Source: an uncultured Litoreibacter sp. (lineage in GTDB: Bacteria > Pseudomonadota > Alphaproteobacteria > Rhodobacterales > Rhodobacteraceae). From it: a stretch of 64,000 bases of DNA. The position numbers and the translations under genes are program-made. Positions within the stretch are counted from its first letter, which is position 1, and each line of letters opens with the position of its first letter. The stretch spans positions 24,079 through 88,078 of the forward strand of contig CANLOU010000006.1 in the NCBI GenBank assembly GCA_947492995.1. Reading direction: 5' to 3'. The notes below the pieces were generated by a model. The model ran no database searches. It was not told the DNA's origin and saw only the letters and a program-made list of their open reading frames with translations. Positions 1 through 8,980 of this stretch are shown piece after piece.

Positions 1-513
1 CCCGCCCCTTTCGCCAGCCCATGTGCCGCGCCAAGGGACGGCGTAATAGTCGGCGCGGCGCGCCCAATGGGTCTCCAGGCTTGCGGTTTGCGGCGCGCCC
101 AGCAGGCCAGCCTCTTTCAGGGCGGTCAACTGGGTCATTGCTCGCCCGAACCGATATTGGAATATCGGAAAGACCCTGCCTTGCGACGCGGCTTGCGCCT
201 GCTCCAATCCATCCACCTCCGCCAAGGAGGTTGCCAACGGTTTTTCACAGATGACATGTTTGTGCGCGGCCAGCGCGCGCAGGGTCATCGGCACGTGCAA
301 ATGCGGCGGAAGGCATATGTCGACAAGGTCAATATCGGGATTATTGAACACCTGTTCAGCGCTGTCGGTGACGTCAATATCGCCCGCGATGTCTGCTGCC
401 CGCGACAGGTCGAGATCGCAAATCACCGTCACCTCGAACAGGTCGGGCAGCATGCGGTAACCCTGCAGGTGCTCCGCGCCGATGCCCGCCCCCAGGATTG
501 CGACACGGATCAT
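1..513 (-). CDS. Gfo/Idh/MocA family oxidoreductase (partial, C-terminus outside window)
   Basis: The first 171 codons of a NAD(P)-dependent oxidoreductase are present; the rest lies beyond the left edge. The N-terminus carries a Rossmann dinucleotide-binding loop (VAILGAGIGAEHL) and the family's EKPLA motif near residue 100, which supplies the catalytic or substrate-positioning lysine of Gfo/Idh/MocA enzymes. The ATG overlaps the TGA of the upstream gene by four bases (ATGA), so it is the third of three tandem family members transcribed leftward. Such enzymes oxidise or reduce cyclic polyols, sugars or sugar acids. The substrate cannot be read from the sequence; the setting next to hexuronate genes suggests a carbohydrate acid. 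Confidence 0.85.
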   Translation of the reverse strand, partial: MIRVAILGAGIGAEHLQGYRMLPDLFEVTVICDLDLSRAADIAGDIDVTDSAEQVFNNPDIDLVDICLPPHLHVPMTLRALAAHKHVICEKPLATSLAEVDGLEQAQAASQGRVFPIFQYRFGRAMTQLTALKEAGLLGAPQTASLETHWARRADYYAVPWRGTWAGERGG

Positions 514-1514
514 GCCTCTGCCATGTCCTGCGCTGTGATCGCCAATTCCATCACCTTGAAGGCATGCGCCTGCGGCATTGCCGTTTGCGTCCGGTCGCGC
601 ATGTCGGCGGCGAGCCGCGCGAAATAGGGCAGGCCCGCCGCCTTGCAATCCATGCGCTCGCAGCGCGTGCCATTGACGAGGAACAGGTGATCGGTGCCAT
701 CCTGCCCGCCAACGTCCACGTATTTGCGCAGCTCGATCGTGCCCTGCGTGCCCAAAAGCATCAGCCGCCCATCGCCCCAATTTGGCAACGCATCCGGTGT
801 GAACCAATCGACCCGGATGTAGCCAAGCCCCTGCTCACTTTCGAGCGCGATTTGCCCAAAATCCTGCAACTCGGGCGTTGCGGGGTTGCCAAAATTTCCG
901 GTGCTGGCGAGGGTAATTTTTGCATCCGTCGAGCCGGTGAAGAATAGAAACTGGTCAATCTGATGGGACGCAATATCGGTCAGGATACCGCCAAAGCGGT
1001 CCCGCTCATAAAACCAGTCGGGCCGGGTGTTGAGGTTCAGTCGGTGCGGGCCAATGCCAATGGTTTGGATCACCTTCCCAATCGCGCCCTCGGCCACCAA
1101 TTCGGCAGCGCGGGTCACCGCAGGGACCTCGAAGCGTTCCGAAAAATCAATCGACCAAATGCGCCCGGTCTCGGCCACGCAGGCCTTGATCGCATCCAGC
1201 TGCGCATGAGAGGTGCAGCCCGGCTTGTCGGTCATGACGTCCATCCCCGCCCGCATCGCACGGATCGCCAGATCCGCCCGGTCCGCGGGAATGGCGGAGA
1301 TCAGGACCATATCCAGATCGTGGTCCAGCACTTGGGCGACGCTGTCCATTCGGGGCAGGTCGGGGAAGCGTTTGGTGAAGCCCGCCAGCGTCTCGGGCGC
1401 CCCCTCCGTCCACCAGCAGACCAACGCGCAGCCCACTTTCTCCATCTCCGCCGCCATGCCGAAGATGTGGCGGTGATCTATGCCCAAAATGCCAATGCGC
1501 AGCGGGTCAGACAT
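510..1514 (-). CDS. Gfo/Idh/MocA family oxidoreductase
   Basis: A 334-aa dehydrogenase of the Gfo/Idh/MocA family. The N-terminal Rossmann segment reads RIGILGIDHRHIFGM, a variant in which the usual GxGxxG is replaced by GIDHRH. The EKP motif is replaced by TDKPG near residue 90, keeping the key lysine. The C-terminal half has the alpha/beta domain expected of the family (GGILTDIASHQIDQ and following). The open frame extends 17 codons further upstream, but the ATG at 1514 fits better: it overlaps the stop of the preceding gene by 8 bases and starts at the family N-terminus. It is the middle gene of a three-gene leftward operon. Substrate unknown. Confidence 0.85.
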   Translation of the reverse strand: MSDPLRIGILGIDHRHIFGMAAEMEKVGCALVCWWTEGAPETLAGFTKRFPDLPRMDSVAQVLDHDLDMVLISAIPADRADLAIRAMRAGMDVMTDKPGCTSHAQLDAIKACVAETGRIWSIDFSERFEVPAVTRAAELVAEGAIGKVIQTIGIGPHRLNLNTRPDWFYERDRFGGILTDIASHQIDQFLFFTGSTDAKITLASTGNFGNPATPELQDFGQIALESEQGLGYIRVDWFTPDALPNWGDGRLMLLGTQGTIELRKYVDVGGQDGTDHLFLVNGTRCERMDCKAAGLPYFARLAADMRDRTQTAMPQAHAFKVMELAITAQDMAEA

Positions 1515-2532
1515 CGCTGACCTTGACCATTTCTTGGTCCGCCGAGGACCGCACCAAGGCGTCAATCAGGGCGTGGACCTTCAGGGCCTCGTGGCCTGTC
1601 ACAATGGGCGGGCGGTCATGTTTGACCGCCTCCACGAAGTCCTCGATCACGGCTTGATGCCACTCGTGGCTAAACGCCATCGGGTTCGCCCCGCCCCCTG
1701 TTGCCGCCGTTGCGCCGAAGGCTTCCGTGCGCCCGTCGCGCCAATGCAGGGTCAGATCGCCACGCGCCAAAACGGCGCTTGCCTCGGCACAATTGAGCGT
1801 GATTGTCTCAGGCGCGCCGGGGAAATTGGCCGTGGTCGCCGTCAGCGACCCAACCGCCCCGTTTTCGAATTCCAGCCCTGCGGAGACAAAGTCTTCCGCC
1901 TCCATCTGATGCGTCTTGGTGGTCCGCGACATCGCGTGCAGATGGGTGACGGGACCTGTCAGCGACAATGCCAGATCAAGCGTGTGGATGGCCTGCGTCA
2001 GCAGCACCCCGCCGCCGTCCTGCGCATAGGTGCCGCGCCCCGGCGCGTCATAATAGCTCTGGTCGCGCCACCATGGCACTGTGATGATCGCGCTTTGCAG
2101 CGCCCCCAGCGAGGGCAGCTTTTCGGCCAGCGCGATTGAAGCCGCGCGCATCCGGTGCTGAAACACGAGGCCAAGCGGTATCCGCCCGTCGCAAAGCGCC
2201 ACCACCTGCCTTGCCGCCTCCAGATCCCGCTCCACCGGCTTTTCAAGAAGAACCGGTTTGCCGGCCCGGGCCAGAACCTCCAGCGGCTCCAACCGGGTGT
2301 TGGGCGGGGTCGCGAGGATCACAAAGCCGACCTCGGGGTCTTTGGCAACCTCTTGGACGTCACGATAGACTTTCACCGTCATGCCATGTTCGGCCTGCAG
2401 CCGCGCAGCGTAGCGCTCTGCCGAGGCGGGCCTGCGTGCGCAGACCCCGTGCAAGGTGACCGCATCGCTGTCGCGGCAGGCCAATGCATGCGTGTCGGCG
2501 ACCATGCCAAGGCCGATCAAAACTGCTTTCAT
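1507..2532 (-). CDS. Gfo/Idh/MocA family oxidoreductase
   Basis: A 341-aa NAD(P)-dependent dehydrogenase. It begins with KAVLIGLGMVADTHA (Rossmann fold), has LLEKPVERDLEAA near residue 95 (the EKP signature) and a C-terminal dimerisation domain with GGGVLLTQAIHTLDL. It is the promoter-proximal gene of three overlapping Gfo/Idh/MocA genes and diverges from uxaC across a 98-bp gap holding a 16-bp inverted repeat, so the two transcripts may share control. A tandem set of three paralogues suggests a multi-step oxidation and epimerisation route for a sugar acid or inositol-like compound. This is inference; no specific substrate signature was recognised. Confidence 0.87.
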   Translation of the reverse strand: MKAVLIGLGMVADTHALACRDSDAVTLHGVCARRPASAERYAARLQAEHGMTVKVYRDVQEVAKDPEVGFVILATPPNTRLEPLEVLARAGKPVLLEKPVERDLEAARQVVALCDGRIPLGLVFQHRMRAASIALAEKLPSLGALQSAIITVPWWRDQSYYDAPGRGTYAQDGGGVLLTQAIHTLDLALSLTGPVTHLHAMSRTTKTHQMEAEDFVSAGLEFENGAVGSLTATTANFPGAPETITLNCAEASAVLARGDLTLHWRDGRTEAFGATAATGGGANPMAFSHEWHQAVIEDFVEAVKHDRPPIVTGHEALKVHALIDALVRSSADQEMVKVSDV

Positions 2533-2591
2533 CAGGTGCTCCTTCTGGGGCGCATCTTACGGGGCATGGGCGCGGGTGAAAGGGCGAAATG

Positions 2592-2607
2592 AACTGGTGG
2601 CCCAGTT
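2592..2607. promoter_or_regulatory. Inverted repeat between the divergent Gfo/Idh/MocA operon and uxaC; candidate operator
   Basis: AACTGG-TGGC-CCAGTT, two perfect 6-bp arms around a 4-bp spacer, lies 24 bp before the uxaC ATG and 60 bp from the divergent start. Short dyads of this size are typical operators of GntR/FCD repressors, and such a regulator is encoded at 16363-17061. The pairing of the two is inference. Confidence 0.35.
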
Positions 2608-2630
2608 TGAAACGGGTTAGCGTTCAGGCT

Positions 2631-4007
2631 ATGACACAGCTTACCCTGCGCGGCCTGGCCGCCGACCTTTATGCGCCTCTGGCCGACCTGCCGATTGTGT
2701 CCCCGCATGGGCATTGCGACCCCGGCTGGTTCGCCAAGGACGCCGCCTTCCCCGACCCCGCCGCGCTGATAATCACGCCGGACCACTACGTGTTTCGGAT
2801 GCTGTATTCGCAGGGCGTGTCGCTGGATGATCTGGGCATAGGGCAGCCCGCAGGCAGCACCGACCCGCGCAAGGTGTTCCAGCTTTTTGCCGACAATTGG
2901 CACCTGTTTCACGGCACCCCGTCGCGGCTTTGGCTGTCCATGATGCTGCGCGACGGGTTCGGCATGTCCGAGCCCATGACACCCGCCAACGCGATGGCGG
3001 TCTATGACCAGATCGACGCGGCGCTCAGGTCCGACGCGTTCCGGCCTCGCGCTTTGTTCGAGAGCATGAACATCGACCTGCTGGCGACCACGGATGCCGC
3101 CACCGATCCGCTCACCCATCACCAAACCATTCGCGACAGCGGCTGGCAGGGCCGCGTCATCCCGACCTTCCGCCCCGACGCTGTGCTGGACCCCGCCGAC
3201 CCCCGATTTGCCGGTGAACTAATGCAGCTGGCCAAGGTCAGCGACACTGATATTTCGACTTTTGCGGGGTATCTGGACGCGCTGCGCAACCGGCGGGCCT
3301 TGTTTAGATCAATGGGCGCAACAGCAACCGACCACGCCATCGAAGACCTCTACACCGTTTGGTGCGGTCGCACCCATATTGAAGAGCTGTTTGACAAGGC
3401 AAGGCGTCAGGATTTGACCAATGTCGAGGCCGCCACATTCTACGGTCATATGCTCATCGAGATGGCGCAAATGTCTTGCGATGACGGGCTGGTGATGCAG
3501 CTTCACGCGGGCAGCCGCCGCAACACCAACCCCGCCATTATGGACAGCTACGGTCGCGACATGGGCGCTGACATTCCCGTGTCCACTGACTGGGTGCGCG
3601 GGCTGGAAGGACTGCTGAACCGCTGCGGCAACACCCCCGGATTCACGCTGATCGCCTTCACGCTGGACGAGACCACATATGCCCGCGAACTGGCCCCGAT
3701 GGCGGGGCATTGGCCCTGCCTGAAGATCGGCCCGCCATGGTGGTTCCACGATTCCGTAGCAGGCATCGCGCGTTATTTCGACCAAGTGGTGGAAACGGCG
3801 GGGTACCAAAACCTCGCCGGGTTCAACGACGACACGCGGGCGTTCATGTCGATCCCCGCGCGCCATGACGTCTGGCGTCGGTGTGTGGCGCAGCATCTGG
3901 CGGGTCAGGTCGACCGCGGATATTTCGACGCGGCGGATGCAAGCGTTTTGGCCAAGCAGCTCAGCTACGATTTGGCCCGTAACAGCTACAAGCTGGACAT
4001 GCCGTGA
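2631..4007 (+). CDS. uxaC: Uronate (glucuronate/galacturonate) isomerase
   Basis: A 458-aa amidohydrolase-superfamily isomerase that converts D-glucuronate to D-fructuronate and D-galacturonate to D-tagaturonate in the cytoplasm. The metal-binding HxH motif is seen as SPHGHCDPGWF (His26, His28). The block LIITPDHYVFRMLYSQGV and the C-terminal GFNDDTRAF are characteristic of the UxaC family, and the length matches (about 470 aa in E. coli). An upstream in-frame ATG at 2589 would add 14 residues, but the family N-terminus fits the ATG at 2631. The stop overlaps the next gene as GTGA, so isomerase and reductase are translationally coupled. It supplies the entry step of the hexuronate pathway completed by uxaA at 10781-12286. 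Confidence 0.93.
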   Translation: MTQLTLRGLAADLYAPLADLPIVSPHGHCDPGWFAKDAAFPDPAALIITPDHYVFRMLYSQGVSLDDLGIGQPAGSTDPRKVFQLFADNWHLFHGTPSRLWLSMMLRDGFGMSEPMTPANAMAVYDQIDAALRSDAFRPRALFESMNIDLLATTDAATDPLTHHQTIRDSGWQGRVIPTFRPDAVLDPADPRFAGELMQLAKVSDTDISTFAGYLDALRNRRALFRSMGATATDHAIEDLYTVWCGRTHIEELFDKARRQDLTNVEAATFYGHMLIEMAQMSCDDGLVMQLHAGSRRNTNPAIMDSYGRDMGADIPVSTDWVRGLEGLLNRCGNTPGFTLIAFTLDETTYARELAPMAGHWPCLKIGPPWWFHDSVAGIARYFDQVVETAGYQNLAGFNDDTRAFMSIPARHDVWRRCVAQHLAGQVDRGYFDAADASVLAKQLSYDLARNSYKLDMP

Positions 4008-5233
4008 CCAGAATTCTGCATTTTGGCATCGGCAATTTTCACCGCGCCCATCAGGCGTGGTACACCCATCGTGCAAACCAAATTAAGGGGACTGATTGGT
4101 CCATTACCGGCGTCTCCCTGCGCAGCCCTGCGATACGCGACACGCTCAGCCCGCAAAATTTCGACTACACGCTGGCGATCCGCGACGCAGACGGCGAAGC
4201 GTTGGAGCGGGTCAGCGTGATTAACGATATTCTGTTCGCCGGCGACGGCGACACAGTCGCGCAATCGGCCATCCTGAAAGCGGCCTGCGAGGCCGAGATC
4301 ATTATGCTGACCATCACCGAGAAGGGCTATCATCTGGCACCCGATGGCACGTTGGACTTGGACCACCCAAACATTCAGGCCGACCTCGCAGGCATTCCTA
4401 CCACGATCTACTATTACCTATTTCACGCCCTACATTTGCGCGAAACGCCCGCCACGATCATCTCATGTGATAACCTAACCGCAAATGGAGACACACTCAG
4501 GGACGCGGTGCAGCGCTTTGCCGATGCAAAGCAGTTAAATATGCGCGCCAAGGTCAGCTTCCCCAACACCATGGTGGACCGCATCACGCCCGCAACGACC
4601 GACGCGTTGCGCGATCACGTCAAAGCCGCAGGCATGGCCTGTGCTGCACCCGTCGAGACGGAGCGCTTCAGCGAATGGGTGATCGAGGACAAGTTCGTCA
4701 CCCCGCGCCCCGCGTGGGACAATGTGGGCGTGCAGATCGTCGCTGACGCCTCCCCCTACGAGCTGCGCAAACTTCGAATGCTGAACGGGGCGCATTCTGC
4801 GCTGGCCTATGCCGGGACTTTGGCGGGGCACCAGTTCGTGCACCAAGCCATTGCCGACCCTGACCTGCGGGCTTTGGCCGAAGGCATCTTTGCGGAGGCG
4901 GGCGCGACATTGCCTGACGGAATGGAATTTGCAAACTACGCCGCCGCGCTGCTGGACAGGTTTGCAAACCCCGCTCTGAACCATCAGCTGCGCCAGATCG
5001 CGATGGACGGCACTCTGAAACTACCGGTCCGCCTGCTTGGCACTGTGGACGCGCGTGGCGGCGATGCGCCCATGTGCCGACGCGCCGTTGAGGCGTGGAT
5101 GGAGTTTGCCATCGCCGAGACTTGGGCCGGCAGCGTGCTGGACGACCCCAAAGCGGCAGAGATCAAGGCTGCATGTACCGGCGAAACGCCAAAGGCCGAT
5201 TTGGCAAAGCTGATCGGCTACACCGCCACCTGA
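4004..5233 (+). CDS. Mannitol dehydrogenase family oxidoreductase, probable fructuronate/tagaturonate reductase
   Basis: A 409-aa member of the polyol-specific long-chain dehydrogenase family. It opens with an N-terminal nucleotide-binding segment (RILHFGIGNFHRAHQAWY) and has the catalytic K-x4-N-x2-H motif as KLRMLNGAH (Lys256, Asn261, His264). It starts at a GTG overlapping the uxaC stop. Coupling to uronate isomerase makes reduction of fructuronate to mannonate, or tagaturonate to altronate, the likely reaction. Because altronate dehydratase is encoded nearby and no mannonate dehydratase is seen, tagaturonate is a plausible substrate, but motifs alone do not separate UxuB, UxaB and mannitol 2-dehydrogenase. 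The 3' end overlaps the convergent DMT gene by 16 bp. Confidence 0.85.
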   Translation: MTRILHFGIGNFHRAHQAWYTHRANQIKGTDWSITGVSLRSPAIRDTLSPQNFDYTLAIRDADGEALERVSVINDILFAGDGDTVAQSAILKAACEAEIIMLTITEKGYHLAPDGTLDLDHPNIQADLAGIPTTIYYYLFHALHLRETPATIISCDNLTANGDTLRDAVQRFADAKQLNMRAKVSFPNTMVDRITPATTDALRDHVKAAGMACAAPVETERFSEWVIEDKFVTPRPAWDNVGVQIVADASPYELRKLRMLNGAHSALAYAGTLAGHQFVHQAIADPDLRALAEGIFAEAGATLPDGMEFANYAAALLDRFANPALNHQLRQIAMDGTLKLPVRLLGTVDARGGDAPMCRRAVEAWMEFAIAETWAGSVLDDPKAAEIKAACTGETPKADLAKLIGYTAT

Positions 5234-6117
5234 CGCCGCCGTTCACGCGCCCAGATCAGCAGACCGGACGCGGTGATAATCGCGGCCCCCAGCATGGTGT
5301 AGAGGTCGGGAATATGCCCCCAGATCACGTAGCTGGAAATCGTCAGGAAGATCAGGAAGGAATAGGCGTAAGGCATCAGCGTGTTGGCCGCCGCGTAGCG
5401 GTGGGCGCGGGTCAACAGCTCGTGCCCGGCCCAGCCCCAGACGCCCAGCAAGATCATGATCGCCCAGTCCAATGCCGTTTGCGGGTTGGTCCATTGCCAG
5501 ATGGCAAAGGGCAGCAGCACCGCCGTCCCGAATGCGCCCATGTAGAACTGCATGGTCTCGGTGGCGACCACGCCTGACAGCTTGCGGGTGATGATCGAAT
5601 ACAGAGCCAGCGCCAGCGCGTTGTGCAGCGATAGCAGCATCGCCCAGTGGAACTCCGCCCCAAAGGGGCGCATCACCACCAGCACGCCGACGAACCCCAT
5701 GCAGATGCCGAAGATGCGCCACGGGCCTGCACGTTCGCCCAGCATCGGCCACGCCAGCAGGCACACCAGAATGGGCGAGGTGAACATGATCGCCGCCGTC
5801 ACCGTCAGCGGCAGATAGAGCAAGGCGATGAAGTTCAACGCGGTCGAGGCGGTCAGCAAATAGGCCCGAAACAGCACCCATCCGGGCTTGGCGGTCTTGA
5901 AACGTTCCCAGTCCGCCCCGCCCCGCAGCACCAGCGCGGTCGAGATGAAGAAATGCGCGAAATAGCGCATGAAGGCCAATTGCAACGCGGGCAGCCCCGC
6001 CAGCACCAGCCACTTCACCGAGGTGTCGATCAGCGAGAAGAAGAACCACGCCGCCAGCATCATCGTGATGCCAAGCTGGGCGCGGTCCTCGGTGGCGTGG
6101 ACGGCGACGCGGCTCAC
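5218..6117 (-). CDS. EamA/DMT-family transporter
   Basis: A 299-aa integral membrane protein with about ten hydrophobic helices in two EamA repeats, the layout of drug/metabolite transporters. The N-terminal repeat includes LAAWFFFSLIDTSVKW. The C-terminal repeat ends in a basic tail (WARERRRQ). Translation starts at a GTG immediately after the TAA of the upstream dehydrogenase, so it is the last gene of the long leftward sugar-acid operon. It may export an intermediate or import a related acid; the family gives no substrate prediction. Confidence 0.85.
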   Translation of the reverse strand: MSRVAVHATEDRAQLGITMMLAAWFFFSLIDTSVKWLVLAGLPALQLAFMRYFAHFFISTALVLRGGADWERFKTAKPGWVLFRAYLLTASTALNFIALLYLPLTVTAAIMFTSPILVCLLAWPMLGERAGPWRIFGICMGFVGVLVVMRPFGAEFHWAMLLSLHNALALALYSIITRKLSGVVATETMQFYMGAFGTAVLLPFAIWQWTNPQTALDWAIMILLGVWGWAGHELLTRAHRYAAANTLMPYAYSFLIFLTISSYVIWGHIPDLYTMLGAAIITASGLLIWARERRRQVAV

Positions 6118-6999
6118 TTATGCCTTGAAGTGGTCGGCGTAGAAATCAACCATTTGGCTGACCATGTCGTCGCCCCGGCCCGCGTCGCGCGCGGTGCTCA
6201 ACCCTTCCAGGGCCGATTTGGACATGATGCTGTCCACTCCCGCATCGGCCGCCATCTGGGCGTAGTACCCCACATCCTTGGCCGCGTTCTTGATCGCAAA
6301 TTGCAGCTGGTTCGGGTCCCCGTCCACGCCGTAGCCTTTGACGAAATCCATCATGCCCGAATGCAGCGGCCCCGCGCTCATCACGTCGTAAACCTGCTGG
6401 CGGTCCACACCTTGGGTGTCGGCCATGGCGAAGGCCTCTGCCATGGCGTTGGCCACGGTCATGCCGAAGAAGTTGTTAATCAGCTTGATGGTGTGGCCCG
6501 AGCCCAGATCGCCCAGATGGAAGACGTTCTCCCCCAGATCGTCCAACACCGGTTTCACCTTATCAAACGCCGCCTTGTCGCCCGAGCACATGATGTTCAG
6601 CGCCCCGTCCAATGCGTGGCTTGGCGTGCGCCCCAACGGCGCGTCCAAATAGGTGCCGCCGGCCTTGGCCACCGCCTCGCCCAGCGCGCGCGTAGACGCG
6701 GGCAACGAGGTCCCGAAGTCGATCACAACAGCGCCGGGGCGCAGGCCCGCCATGACCCCATCCGCCCCGTTCATGCGGCTTTCCACCTGTTCGGACGTTC
6801 CCATGCAGAGCATCACAATGTCAGACGCCGCGGCAACCTCGCGGGCGGTGCCAACCTCGGCGGCGCCACGCGCCACCGCCGCATCCACATTGGCACGGGA
6901 CACATTGGCCATCACGGTCAATGCGTGGCCCTTGCCCTGCAGACACTGCACCATTGCGTCACCCATCAGACCAAGGCCTATAAATCCGATCTCACTCAC
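6118..6999 (-). CDS. NAD(P)-dependent beta-hydroxyacid dehydrogenase (HIBADH/GarR-like)
   Basis: A 293-aa enzyme of the 3-hydroxyisobutyrate/tartronate-semialdehyde reductase family. It has an N-terminal Rossmann motif (GFIGLGLMGDAM), the substrate-binding block DAPLGRTPSHA near residue 120 and the catalytic-lysine segment GSGHTIKLINNFF near residue 165. In sugar-acid loci such enzymes often reduce tartronate semialdehyde to glycerate. The specific substrate is not proven here. It overlaps the upstream DAO gene by four bases and abuts the DMT gene, placing it within the operon. Confidence 0.87.
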   Translation of the reverse strand: MSEIGFIGLGLMGDAMVQCLQGKGHALTVMANVSRANVDAAVARGAAEVGTAREVAAASDIVMLCMGTSEQVESRMNGADGVMAGLRPGAVVIDFGTSLPASTRALGEAVAKAGGTYLDAPLGRTPSHALDGALNIMCSGDKAAFDKVKPVLDDLGENVFHLGDLGSGHTIKLINNFFGMTVANAMAEAFAMADTQGVDRQQVYDVMSAGPLHSGMMDFVKGYGVDGDPNQLQFAIKNAAKDVGYYAQMAADAGVDSIMSKSALEGLSTARDAGRGDDMVSQMVDFYADHFKA

Positions 7000-8093
7000 C
7001 CGCTCACTCCTATTTCTTCCAACACTAACGCCGCGCCGCGGCGGCCCAATTCGTCACTGCATTTTGCCCCGGCCCCGTTGCCGCCTGTGCAGACCGCCAC
7101 GCGGTCGCTTAGCCGCCGGATTTCCGGCAAACGGTCATGGGTCCAACTGGTCACACACGCATCCATGCTTACGCCCAGAATGTCCAGCGAAGGCATCAGG
7201 TCGCAAATCATTTCCTCCAACAGGTCCCGCACTTCCGCATTACCGCCAGAGCGGAACCAGTCGCCAATCGCGTGTGTCCCGTCCAGCCGCACGTCTTCCG
7301 GATCTCCGCCCAGCTTGACGTACATCTTGCCGTCAGGATAGCGGATCGGCGGCAGCAGATACGGGTCCTCCGGCGCTTCCCACACCAGCGAGGGCATCTT
7401 GGCCAGTCGCGCGGCCTCCGCCTCGCTGATCTCAAAGAGGGCGACGGTCCGGGCATACACATCCAGCGTCGGCGGCCTTCCCAAAATCGGGTCGGTCCAG
7501 CCGCCAGCAGCCACCAGCACGCGGTCAAATTCCAATAAGCCATCCGCTGTCACGACAACGCCGTCAGTAACGCGGCTCACCTCAACACCAAGCCGCTTCG
7601 CGCCATGCTGCTCAGCCGCCTTCTGCTGCGCGGCAACCAACCTGCGCGGGGACACATGCCCGGCCATACGCCGCTCATACGCCCCACAAAACCCGTCAGA
7701 AAAACTGAAAAAAGGGAAGGTCTGGGCCAATGCAGCCGCATCCAGCGCATGGCTTTCAACCCCGCAGGCCAGCGCGGCGGCGTCCACCCGCCCCATCCAG
7801 GCGTCCGAGCCGGCCATCAACGCCCCCGCCTCGGTAAAGAACGAGATGCCGCTTTGCGCCTCAATATCGCCGTAGCGCGCGATGGAGGCTTTGGAGACCT
7901 CCACCCAAAATGGCTTCAACGCATTGTGCCGCGTGATCCGCCCCTCGTCGTAATGCGAGCCAAAATTGCCTTGATGGGTGCGCTTGTTCTCTGGCTCCGC
8001 AGGCCCGATCAGTGTCACATCCGTGCCTGCCTTGGCCAAATGCCGCGCAGCGGCCGAGCCCATCAAGCCAGCACCGACAACAGCGACCTTCAT
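6996..8093 (-). CDS. FAD-dependent oxidoreductase, DAO/sarcosine oxidase-like
   Basis: A 365-aa flavoprotein with the N-terminal GxGxxG FAD-binding motif (VAVVGAGLMGSAAARHLA), the second dinucleotide-contact segment VLVAAGGWTDPIL mid-protein and the C-terminal CTGGNGAGAKCSDELG that contacts the flavin. This layout is that of D-amino-acid oxidase/monomeric sarcosine oxidase-type enzymes, which oxidise secondary amines or D-amino acids. It is in an operon with a PhyH dioxygenase and dehydrogenases. The Lys-Cys pair near the C-terminus could be the covalent FAD site of monomeric sarcosine oxidases, but the alignment would need checking. Confidence 0.82.
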   Translation of the reverse strand: MKVAVVGAGLMGSAAARHLAKAGTDVTLIGPAEPENKRTHQGNFGSHYDEGRITRHNALKPFWVEVSKASIARYGDIEAQSGISFFTEAGALMAGSDAWMGRVDAAALACGVESHALDAAALAQTFPFFSFSDGFCGAYERRMAGHVSPRRLVAAQQKAAEQHGAKRLGVEVSRVTDGVVVTADGLLEFDRVLVAAGGWTDPILGRPPTLDVYARTVALFEISEAEAARLAKMPSLVWEAPEDPYLLPPIRYPDGKMYVKLGGDPEDVRLDGTHAIGDWFRSGGNAEVRDLLEEMICDLMPSLDILGVSMDACVTSWTHDRLPEIRRLSDRVAVCTGGNGAGAKCSDELGRRGAALVLEEIGVSG

Positions 8094-8980
8094 TCGGCAA
8101 CCTTAAAGCTGCGGTTCTTCAGCTGCTTTTGCACCTCGTAGATGGTGAACTCGTCTGTCGGCAGTGGCGCGGGGATGCGCGCGCCAATGGACGCGACCCG
8201 AGGCTCCAGCACCGGATCGCCGCATAAAAGCCGCGTGTTATAGTCCTCGATCCCGTTCCATTTGGTCATCGACCCCATAATCGGGAAGGCGTCCGCCGCC
8301 ATCATCTCGTAGAACAGCAGCCGCCGGTCGCGGTCGGATACGTTCAGTGCCGAGCCATGCACGATGCGCCCATGATGGATCGAGATGCTGCCCGCAGGCC
8401 CCGTCAGCTCCACCGCGTCTTTCATGTCGTAGCCGCAGGCCTGCAAATCCATCGCGCCCGCAAAGACGCCGTCAACATGGTGGTCGTTGATCGGATGCTT
8501 GTGCGAGCCGGGGAACACCATCAAAGGACCGTTCTCGCTGGCCATGTCGTCGATGATGACCGCAATCGCCAGCACATCGTCGTTGGTGTGCGGGTAAAAG
8601 GCAAAGTCCTGATGCCATTCCACGGCGGCCCCGTAGCCGCCCATCTTCATGTTCAGCTTGGTTGTGTGCAGCCGTAGCCCCGGCCCGATCAGGTCACGGG
8701 CGGGGGCCAGCACATGGTCGGAATACATCAGGTCCCGCATCACCTGATTGTGGGTATGCGGCAGCTTGATGCGCCGTACCCGCGGGTCATTGGCAGAGTG
8801 GCTGTCCTCAAGGTCGATCTGGTCGTTGGATTCCGTCATCCCCCGCGCTTGGCTTTGGTACTTGGCGATCTCGTCGCGGATGTCTTGCAGGGTGCCCTCA
8901 GGGATGCGGTTCTCCAGCACCAGATAGCCGTTTTCCTCGTAGAAGGCCTTTTGGGCAGGGGTCAGGGTTTCAAGCGTCAT
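8090..8980 (-). CDS. Phytanoyl-CoA dioxygenase (PhyH) family Fe(II)/2-oxoglutarate oxygenase
   Basis: A 296-aa non-haem iron dioxygenase of the PhyH family. The facial triad starts with HxD in EWHQDF (His123, Asp125); the distal histidine lies in HGRIVHGSALN, followed by the 2-oxoglutarate-binding arginine in DRDRRLLFYE. The N-terminus (LTPAQKAFYEENGYLVLEN) is the family signature. Such enzymes hydroxylate small acids, compatible solutes or phosphonates. It overlaps both neighbours by four bases. A second, truncated PhyH N-terminus lies at 12314-12475 in the same operon. Confidence 0.88.
   Translation of the reverse strand: MTLETLTPAQKAFYEENGYLVLENRIPEGTLQDIRDEIAKYQSQARGMTESNDQIDLEDSHSANDPRVRRIKLPHTHNQVMRDLMYSDHVLAPARDLIGPGLRLHTTKLNMKMGGYGAAVEWHQDFAFYPHTNDDVLAIAVIIDDMASENGPLMVFPGSHKHPINDHHVDGVFAGAMDLQACGYDMKDAVELTGPAGSISIHHGRIVHGSALNVSDRDRRLLFYEMMAADAFPIMGSMTKWNGIEDYNTRLLCGDPVLEPRVASIGARIPAPLPTDEFTIYEVQKQLKNRSFKVAE

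Noticed and set aside
5647..7341. Plus-strand open frame of 564 codons opposite the DMT and HIBADH-like genes
   Set aside because: Spans two real minus-strand genes and has low-complexity composition without a domain.
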